This document shows positions 22,501-28,549 of a DNA stretch of 28,549 bases, piece by piece. The notes beneath the pieces are model-generated. The model had not been told where the DNA came from and searched no databases. It saw only the letters and a program-made list of their open reading frames with translations. Origin of the DNA: UBA4466 sp963925035 (GTDB lineage Bacteria > Bacteroidota > Bacteroidia > Flavobacteriales_D > Crocinitomicaceae); NCBI GenBank assembly GCA_963925035.1, contig CAWUSK010000003.1, positions 1 through 28,549 on the forward strand, in the 5' to 3' direction. A program made the translations under genes and the position numbers. Within the stretch, counting starts at the first letter, position 1. Each line of letters begins with the position of its first letter.

Positions 22501-24342
22501 ATGAAAGAAATTTTAGAGATATATCGATATACATTTAAGTATAAATGGACGGCTATAATGGTGATTGTATTCAATTTACTATACGTTATTTTCAACCTTA
22601 TAGCAATGGCACTTTTTATACCGTTTTTGCAGATTATTTTCTTTACAGAAAAGCAAGCTGAATTAATCATTGAGCCAATTTACAATGGTGGATTTTTAAA
22701 CTTCTTTTCTTATTGTGGTGAGTATTATGATTTCACAATGCAATCCATGGCAGAGTCAGATCCAAAAATGGCTTTGCTTTTCGTTTGTAGTTCGGTTTCT
22801 ATAGCTTTTTTACTAAAAAACATTTTCCGTTATGGCGCGATCTGGTTTCAGTCCCAACTTCGCATGTCCGTTGTAAGAGATGTTCGAGATGCCTTATTTG
22901 GAAAAGCGATGCGGTTACCGCTATCTTATTATACAGATGAACGAAAAGGAGATTTAATTTCTCGTATGCAAAGTGACGTGGGAGAAATCGAAAACGCAGT
23001 AATTGCAATGCTCGAATTGTTCTTCAGGGAACCGTTTGCGATCATACTGTATTTAAGCGCTTTGTTTTATTGGAGTTTTAATTTAACCTTATTCTCAATT
23101 ATACTTCTGCCGATTACCGCGCTGATCATAATGATAATTGGTAAAAGTCTTAAAAGAACGGCAAAGCAAGGTCAAGAACAAATGGGTTTTCTTTATTCAT
23201 TAATGGACGAAGGACTAGGGGGCATTCGAATCATTAAAGCCTTTAACGCCATTAATCCAATTACGAATCGTTTTAAACATGAGAATTTAAAACACCAAAA
23301 ACTAATCACAAAAGCATTCCGTAAAAGAGATCTTTCATCTCCTTTAAACGAGACACTCGGTGCATTTGTACTAATGGTAATTGTTTGGTACGGCGGATCT
23401 TTAATCTTAGACGCTTCAAATTTTGGATTGACAGCTGCTCAATTCATTACCTTCATTGTCATATTCACCCAATTACTTGTGCCAATTCAAGGGGTTTCTA
23501 ACTCAATGGCAAACCTTAACAAAGCGCGTGCTTCACAAGATCGAATTAATGAAGTATTGAATTCTGACGAAAAAATAAATGACGCCGAACACCCTGCTCC
23601 ACTTGGTGATTTGAAAAAAAGAATTAAATACGAAAACGTATCTTTCAAGTACAACAATGCCTATGTATTGAAAAATATTTCATTCGAAATTCCAATTGGA
23701 AAAACGATTGCACTTGTAGGCGAATCCGGTAGTGGAAAATCTACGCTAGCTGATTTATTACCGCGTTTTTACGACATCAATGAAGGAAGTATCACTTTTG
23801 ATGATGTACACATTAAAAATGCTTCTATTTTCGAGTTACGCCAACAAATTGGAATAGTTTCACAAGAATCAATTCTATTTAATACAACTGTTCGAGAAAA
23901 CATTGCTTTTGGAAAACCTGACGCAACAGAGGAAGAAATTATTCAAGCAGCAAAAATTGCCAATGCGCATGAATTCATCATCGATCTTGAAGAAGGGTAT
24001 GATACTGGAATCGGAGAACGCGGTAATAAACTGTCTGGTGGCCAAAAGCAGCGATTGAGTATTGCGCGCGCAGTATTAAAGAATCCACCTATCTTAATTT
24101 TGGACGAAGCAACCTCAGCATTGGACACTGAATCTGAAAAATTAGTTCAGGAAGCACTAGATAATTTGATGAAAGACAGAACAAGTCTAGTAATTGCGCA
24201 TCGTTTGAGTACCATAAAGAAAGCAGATTTGATTATCGTCTTATCTAAAGGTGAAATTAAAGAAAAAGGAACTCACGAAGAGCTAATGGAATTAAAAGGT
24301 ATGTATTACAACCTTTCTTCTTTACAAGGAATTAAAACTTAA
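22501..24342 (+). CDS. ABC exporter, fused membrane and ATPase domains (MsbA-like)
   Basis: The ATG at 22501 gives 613 residues and follows a -7 element; an in-frame TTG 54 nt upstream would add a polar tail that overlaps the promoter. Residues about 10-340 form a six-helix exporter membrane domain, with the coupling-helix region FGKAMRLPLSYYTDERKGDL. The ATPase domain has Walker A GESGSGKS (407-414), Q-loop GIVSQES, signature LSGGQ (511-515), Walker B ILILDEATS and the His switch IAHRLST. All catalytic residues are present, so homodimers should work. Such proteins flip lipid A core, other lipids or drugs across the inner membrane. MsbA is possible but not proven. It is convergent with the M23 peptidase gene, the ends overlapping by 11 nt. 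Confidence 0.92.
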   Translation: MKEILEIYRYTFKYKWTAIMVIVFNLLYVIFNLIAMALFIPFLQIIFFTEKQAELIIEPIYNGGFLNFFSYCGEYYDFTMQSMAESDPKMALLFVCSSVSIAFLLKNIFRYGAIWFQSQLRMSVVRDVRDALFGKAMRLPLSYYTDERKGDLISRMQSDVGEIENAVIAMLELFFREPFAIILYLSALFYWSFNLTLFSIILLPITALIIMIIGKSLKRTAKQGQEQMGFLYSLMDEGLGGIRIIKAFNAINPITNRFKHENLKHQKLITKAFRKRDLSSPLNETLGAFVLMVIVWYGGSLILDASNFGLTAAQFITFIVIFTQLLVPIQGVSNSMANLNKARASQDRINEVLNSDEKINDAEHPAPLGDLKKRIKYENVSFKYNNAYVLKNISFEIPIGKTIALVGESGSGKSTLADLLPRFYDINEGSITFDDVHIKNASIFELRQQIGIVSQESILFNTTVRENIAFGKPDATEEEIIQAAKIANAHEFIIDLEEGYDTGIGERGNKLSGGQKQRLSIARAVLKNPPILILDEATSALDTESEKLVQEALDNLMKDRTSLVIAHRLSTIKKADLIIVLSKGEIKEKGTHEELMELKGMYYNLSSLQGIKT

Positions 24343-25174
24343 AATCCATATATTTCAGTGGGTCAACGGGTTGTTGATCTAACCAAAGTTCAAAGTGCAG
24401 ATGTGGACCATCTGAATTTTCGCCTGTATCACCAACAATTGCGATTGGATCTCCCAATTGAATTTTAGTCCCAATCTTTTTCAATACGCGTTTATTGTGT
24501 TTATAGACAGATAAGAATTTATTGCCGTGATCAATAATTATTAGATATCCATCTTTTCTAGTAAAACCAGAATAAACAATTGTACCTGACAAACAAGCCT
24601 TTACTACTTTGTCTTTTTCTGTTACGACGTCAACTCCCGGGTGAATTTTCCTGTCGAAGGACTGACTAATTGCACCAACAACTGGACTAGCAAAATAAGT
24701 GATCTTGGAATCCTGCTGAGATTCATTTTTCGTCAACAAATCGCTTTTCACCTTTTTTGAAATTGAGATTTCTTCTTTTGTTTCTTTCGTTTCTATTTTC
24801 GATAAATCAACTTTATTCAATTTTATAGGGATAGAATCGAAGGAGGTATCAACAGGGATTTCACCCGAAACTATTTTTCGAATAACGAAAATGTAATCTT
24901 CTTGCGTTTGAATTTGTTGTGTCAATGAATCTATTTGCAACGATTGCGCCTCAAGTTTTTCTCGTTCAAGGGATTTTGACTCAGATGAAAATACGCTGAC
25001 ACCTAAAAAATAAGCGAGCATAAAACTAAATCCGAGAAAAAATAAAATAAGAAGACTTAAAACTCGGATTCCATTACTATTAAAAGTCCAAACCTCTTTG
25101 AAGTTTTGCGGGTTTGAAATTGAAAACTTCAAATTTCTCTGTAATCCGATATATATTCTTCTTAGAGCTTTCAC
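24332..25174 (-). CDS. M23-family metallopeptidase with an N-terminal membrane anchor
   Basis: The 280-residue protein starts at GTG. A cytosolic N-terminus is followed by one TM helix (39-60; VLSLLILFFLGFSFMLAYFL), a coiled coil (about 64-95), a linker rich in Ser, Lys and Glu, and a C-terminal lysostaphin-like M23 domain (about 160-278). The zinc ligands are present: His178 and Asp182 in HPGVD, and His260 in HLHFE, with His258 as catalytic base. All active-site residues being intact, it is probably a peptidoglycan endopeptidase acting in the periplasm, like the TM-anchored M23 proteins common in Bacteroidota, rather than an EnvC-type activator, which lacks these residues. Confidence 0.9.
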   Translation of the reverse strand: MKALRRIYIGLQRNLKFSISNPQNFKEVWTFNSNGIRVLSLLILFFLGFSFMLAYFLGVSVFSSESKSLEREKLEAQSLQIDSLTQQIQTQEDYIFVIRKIVSGEIPVDTSFDSIPIKLNKVDLSKIETKETKEEISISKKVKSDLLTKNESQQDSKITYFASPVVGAISQSFDRKIHPGVDVVTEKDKVVKACLSGTIVYSGFTRKDGYLIIIDHGNKFLSVYKHNKRVLKKIGTKIQLGDPIAIVGDTGENSDGPHLHFELWLDQQPVDPLKYMDFKF

Positions 25175-25316
25175 TCGGTAAAACTCAATATTAAATCTTG
25201 TTTGGGCAAATATTATTGTTAAAGTAACGTTAAATATGTATAAATTGACTCAACATTAGTCAAATAAAGAAAAATAGAGCAAACGTTTTTCATATTTTTA
25301 CGTCTTACGAATTGAA

Positions 25317-27686
25317 CTGAAAAGATTAATACTCATATCACTAATTTTTGTTCCTTTAATTTCTATTGGACAGTTGATAACTACTTCCAGCTCAGCTGGG
25401 AACTTGGTCCAAAACGTGTTGTTGGGTACTGGTGTCGCAGTTTCTAACATTACATATTCAGGTTCAGGCACAGCGATAGGTAGTTTCACAGCGAACAATA
25501 CCAATCTTGGTCTTGCCTCAGGTGTTGTAATTACTACAGGAACTATCTCTGGAGCTGATGGTCCACAGGGTCCAAATAACACTGAAGGTGCTGGAATGGA
25601 TAATGGAGCAGGATCCTATAGTCCGCTTACCTCAATTGCAGGAGCCCCAACTTATAATGCAGCCATTATTTCATTTGATTTTATACCGACGTCTGATTCG
25701 GTGCAATTTAGATATGTATTCGGTTCCGAAGAATATTTAGAATATGTAAATCACTCTCAAGGTTATAATGATGCTTTTGCCTTCTTCATTGCTGGACCTG
25801 GAATTCCTGGCGGACAGCAGAATATCGCCAAACTACCAAATAATCAGCCTGTTGCAATCTACAACGTTCACTCAGGAGGAACGAATGTTGAAGGAACTAG
25901 TTTTGGTCCTTTAAATAGCCAGTATTATGTTAACAACAATGGTGGTACAACTATTCAATACGATGGATTTACAAAAGTATTAACGGCAAGATCTGCAGTC
26001 CAATGCGGTGAAACATATAGCCTTATTATTTCTATTGCTGATGCAGGAGATCCAGTTTGGGATTCTGGAATATTTTTGGAAGCCAATAGTTTAACTTCCA
26101 AAATACCTCTTGAAATTGACCACTCATTATCTCAGCAACTTTTTGCAAATCCAGATATCGCAGCAGAAGGTTGTGTAGAAACGATCGTGACTTTGACTAG
26201 AGGGCAGCAAGAAACTGGTATTTCTTTGACATTACCAATTATCGCATCCGGTACAGCAACGGAAGGAGTGGATTATACAAATTTGCCAGCCTCAGTTACA
26301 TTTCCAATCGGAGCGACGCAAGTTCAATTTTCTTACACCGCATTTGAAGATGGCCTTGCAGAAGGATTAGAAACAATTATTTTAACGTTACCATATACTG
26401 ATCCTTGCGGGAATCCAGCGGAATTCGTTTTAAATCTTGGAATAGATGATATTAATCCAGTTTTAGTCGATATTACAGGAGAAGAAATTACATGTCCTGG
26501 CGAAGAAATTGAAATTTTCGCAAATGCGTCTGGAGGTTCTCCACCGTATACTTATTTATGGAGCACCGGTGAAACCACGCCGTCAATATTTGTTTCGCCA
26601 AACGCCAGCCAAAATTACACTGTTGATGTAACGGATGCTTGTTTAGGAACAACGGTTTCTGCAAACTATCAAGTTGTGATTCCTGTATACCCGCCATTGG
26701 CATTGAACCAAACAGCTGATTTAGAAGATCTTTGCCCGTATGTACCTTTCTTATTGGAATCAAATGTTTCGGGTGGATTAGCGCCTTATTCTTATCAATG
26801 GACATCAAATAATCTGAATTTATCGACAAACAGTGATTATACAGCAATACCTTCAACAACGACTACGTACACAATTACGGTAACCGATGTTTGTGGACAA
26901 GAAGCGGCTGCTGATATTGTATATACTATATTAAGTCCTCCTTTGGTTTTAACTATGAGTCCAACCGTTGAAATTTGTCCTGGTGACTCAACTGAAATTT
27001 CGGTACAACCTACAGGCGGATATGGTCAATATTTTTACGAATGGTTCCATAGCGGAGAAACAACTCAGAGTGTTTGGGTTACTCCTGGATCGACTACAAC
27101 ATATGTTGTAAGCGTTTCGGATGAATGTCAGACATTTACAGTAGAAGGTGGGATTGAAATAATCGTAAAAGCACCAATTGCCGACTTTACGATATCAAGT
27201 GGACTCGTGTTTAATGATGTTCCAATTCGCTTTCAAAATTTATCGCAAGATGCTGTTTCATACGAATGGGAATTCGGTGACGGACAATTTTCAACTGAAG
27301 TTCATCCGAACAATACGTATGATGAATATGGTTCATATTTGGTGACTTTAATTGCTACTGATTGGAAAGGTTGTAAGGATACTATTCAAAAGCCTGTATT
27401 TATTGAGGAAGAATGGTATATATACATTCCAAATACGTTTACGCCTGATCAAGATGAATTCAATGGTACATTTAAAGTCAGTACAGTTGGTATACGACAG
27501 TTAAGTGTGCAAATTTATAATCGATGGGGTCAACTTATTTTTGAGGCTGAAAACCCTAGATTCGTTTGGGATGGAACCTATAACGGCGCTGTAATTTCGG
27601 ATGGTACTTATACCTATAAAATCGACTTTACAACAAACTCTGGAAGGGAAAAACAGTTAGTTGGTCATGTCAATTCACTGAGGTAA
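25317..27686 (+). CDS. Secreted T9SS type B cargo protein with choice-of-anchor L domain
   Basis: The frame is open back to a TAG at about 25276. The sequence KRLILISLIFVPLISIG, cut before Q, is a clear signal peptide that needs a start before the first canonical codon (TTG at 25374, already in the mature protein). CTG at 25317 is the likely start, giving 789 residues. Next come a choice-of-anchor L domain (about 25-255; VRYVFGSEEYLEY-like FRYVFGSEEYLEYV, NDAFAFFIAGPG), a Calx-beta-like domain (about 265-375), three PKD/Ig-like repeats with CPG and TYTITVTDVC patterns, and a PKD domain (WEFGDG). The final 90 residues are the gliding-motility-associated type B sorting domain (IPNTFTPDQDEFN, IYNRWGQLIFE, FVWDGTYNG, DGTYTYKI). 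It should be exported by T9SS to the cell surface. Its ligand is unknown. Confidence 0.85.
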   Translation: MKRLILISLIFVPLISIGQLITTSSSAGNLVQNVLLGTGVAVSNITYSGSGTAIGSFTANNTNLGLASGVVITTGTISGADGPQGPNNTEGAGMDNGAGSYSPLTSIAGAPTYNAAIISFDFIPTSDSVQFRYVFGSEEYLEYVNHSQGYNDAFAFFIAGPGIPGGQQNIAKLPNNQPVAIYNVHSGGTNVEGTSFGPLNSQYYVNNNGGTTIQYDGFTKVLTARSAVQCGETYSLIISIADAGDPVWDSGIFLEANSLTSKIPLEIDHSLSQQLFANPDIAAEGCVETIVTLTRGQQETGISLTLPIIASGTATEGVDYTNLPASVTFPIGATQVQFSYTAFEDGLAEGLETIILTLPYTDPCGNPAEFVLNLGIDDINPVLVDITGEEITCPGEEIEIFANASGGSPPYTYLWSTGETTPSIFVSPNASQNYTVDVTDACLGTTVSANYQVVIPVYPPLALNQTADLEDLCPYVPFLLESNVSGGLAPYSYQWTSNNLNLSTNSDYTAIPSTTTTYTITVTDVCGQEAAADIVYTILSPPLVLTMSPTVEICPGDSTEISVQPTGGYGQYFYEWFHSGETTQSVWVTPGSTTTYVVSVSDECQTFTVEGGIEIIVKAPIADFTISSGLVFNDVPIRFQNLSQDAVSYEWEFGDGQFSTEVHPNNTYDEYGSYLVTLIATDWKGCKDTIQKPVFIEEEWYIYIPNTFTPDQDEFNGTFKVSTVGIRQLSVQIYNRWGQLIFEAENPRFVWDGTYNGAVISDGTYTYKIDFTTNSGREKQLVGHVNSLR

Positions 27687-28059
27687 TCTCCTTTCGCAGA
27701 AACAACCTATTCTTGCCGTTTACCCATTGAATTTCAATCATTTTATTAGAAGTATACTTTATGTTACACGTATAATCGCTTGAATCAAATTCTATAAGCG
27801 GAAATGTATACTGAACTACTTGCAAAGAATCGACAACAACTGTAAATGGATATTTTTTTTTCTTGAGTTTAATTTTTCCCTGAATAAATTGATATGAAAT
27901 CCCATTTGAGAAATCTGCCGTAGAAATTACTAAAGCATCTTGACATGTAATGTTTTTATTATTCAACTGATTGAACCCTTGAATGGAACAAGAATCTTTT
28001 CGAATGCCGTTTTGCTCGCACCCAAAAGTGAATAATCCCAAGAAAAGAAATATTCTCAT
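27670..28059 (-). CDS. Small putative lipoprotein of unknown function
   Basis: This 129-residue protein starts MRIFLFLGLFTFGCEQN, a short signal peptide with a lipobox-like FTFGC, so Cys14 would be lipidated. The mature part is beta-rich with four further Cys (positions about 24, 39, 95 and nearby) and a basic IKLKKKKYPFTVVV strand. It begins at a TAATG junction with the upstream SDR gene, so the two are translationally coupled. Its 3' end overlaps the convergent T9SS cargo gene by 17 nt. I do not recognise the family. Confidence 0.65.
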   Translation of the reverse strand: MRIFLFLGLFTFGCEQNGIRKDSCSIQGFNQLNNKNITCQDALVISTADFSNGISYQFIQGKIKLKKKKYPFTVVVDSLQVVQYTFPLIEFDSSDYTCNIKYTSNKMIEIQWVNGKNRLFLRKEITSVN

Positions 28060-28549
28060 TAAAGAGATTTCGTTCTACCTCCATCAACCGGAATATTAAT
28101 TCCATTGATGTAAGAAGCTCGTGGGGATGCTAAAAATGCAATTGCTTCAGCAATTTCCTCTGGTTTAGCGATACGCAACATTGGAGATTGTTTTGCCATT
28201 TCTTCAAAAACTTCAGCCACATTTTGAGCACTTTTAGCAGATTTAGCTTCTGCTATTTCTTGCAAGCGACTTGTTCCAGTTGCGCCCGGAAGCACATTGT
28301 TAACACGAATATTGAATTGCCCCAATTCATTTGCCAAGGTCTTACTCCAATTTGCCACTGCTCCTCTAATCGTATTTGAAACCCCTAAACCATTTAGCGG
28401 TTGTTTAACGCTCGTAGAAATAACATTAATTATACTTCCCTCACCTTGCTTCTTCATTACAGGAACCAAAGCTTGCACTAAAATATGATTGCACACCAAG
28501 TGCTGATTAAAAGTTGAAGTAAATTCAGTAATATCGGCATCTATAATAA
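28059..28549 (-). CDS. SDR-family oxidoreductase-like protein (5' partial)
   Basis: The frame is open to the right edge of the window, so the N-terminal Rossmann part with the dinucleotide-binding Gly motif is missing. The visible 163 residues carry SDR landmarks: NHILVQALVPVMKKQGEGSI, the strand IINVISTS with the catalytic Ser position, NELGQFNIRVNNVLPGATGT, AKPEEIAEAIAFLASP, and SYINGINIPVDGGRT at the C-terminus. Where YxxxK is expected the protein has SNTIR, so both Tyr and Lys are replaced (Ser and Arg). SDR homologues with SNTxR in this position do exist. Substrate and activity are unknown. Its stop overlaps the start of the small lipoprotein gene. Confidence 0.85.
   Translation of the reverse strand, partial: IIDADITEFTSTFNQHLVCNHILVQALVPVMKKQGEGSIINVISTSVKQPLNGLGVSNTIRGAVANWSKTLANELGQFNIRVNNVLPGATGTSRLQEIAEAKSAKSAQNVAEVFEEMAKQSPMLRIAKPEEIAEAIAFLASPRASYINGINIPVDGGRTKSL

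Noticed and set aside
22431..22670. An 80-residue N-terminal extension of RbfA
   Set aside because: It has no family similarity and runs through the divergent promoter and into the ABC exporter gene; the ATG at 22430 gives the normal RbfA size.

Overview
The window is low-GC DNA from a member of the Bacteroidota, most likely Flavobacteriales (a Crocinitomicaceae/Fluviicola-like genome is a guess, not shown). The evidence is type IX secretion system (T9SS) cargo with both type A and type B C-terminal sorting domains, the TAnnTTTG promoter element upstream of several genes, a short ATP synthase epsilon subunit in a detached atpD-atpC pair, and the order uppS-bamA-ompH-ompH. Ordinary Shine-Dalgarno sites are mostly absent. 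No rRNA, tRNA, CRISPR array or intact insertion sequence was seen.

Layout. 1-1935 (+) is the 3' part of a large secreted adhesin-like protein, closed by a strong terminator. 1985-2677 has no intact gene but ends in a decayed T9SS cargo tail. 2678-4717 (-) encodes a secreted protein with two von Willebrand A domains. 4718-5220 is non-coding, with a terminator that no visible gene uses. 5221-7413 (+) is a B12-binding-type radical SAM protein. 7490-11723 (-) is a sulfate-assimilation block: DUF2061, a broken Rrf2 regulator, a small exported protein, a second and broken DUF2061, then cysH, cysD and cysN in overlapping order. 11826-12881 (-) is corA; 12977-13333 (+) is a truncated haemoglobin; 13415-14233 (-) is murI.

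14296-18708 (-) is an envelope operon, uppS-bamA-ompH-ompH, joining undecaprenyl diphosphate synthesis to outer-membrane protein assembly. 18845-20664 (-) is atpD-atpC with a good promoter and terminator. 20874-22430 (-) is rbfA followed by a LolC/E-type permease whose expected start codon reads ATC. Divergent from it are a full ABC exporter (22501-24342, +), a convergent M23 peptidase (24332-25174, -), a long T9SS type B cargo protein that appears to start at CTG (25317-27686, +), a small lipoprotein, and the 3' part of an SDR-family protein running off the right edge.

The most unusual features are damage and start-site signals rather than a clearly new system: a T9SS pseudogene whose Pro-containing motif seems overwritten by a perfect 17-bp palindrome; a nonsense-broken DUF2061 that keeps its TAATG junction with cysH; an Rrf2 gene with two frameshifts; two full-length genes lacking ATG/GTG/TTG starts; and TAnnTTTG elements exactly 4 nt upstream of the ATG of three genes, suggesting leaderless mRNAs. 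Several of these lesions could also be assembly errors, which read-level data would settle.
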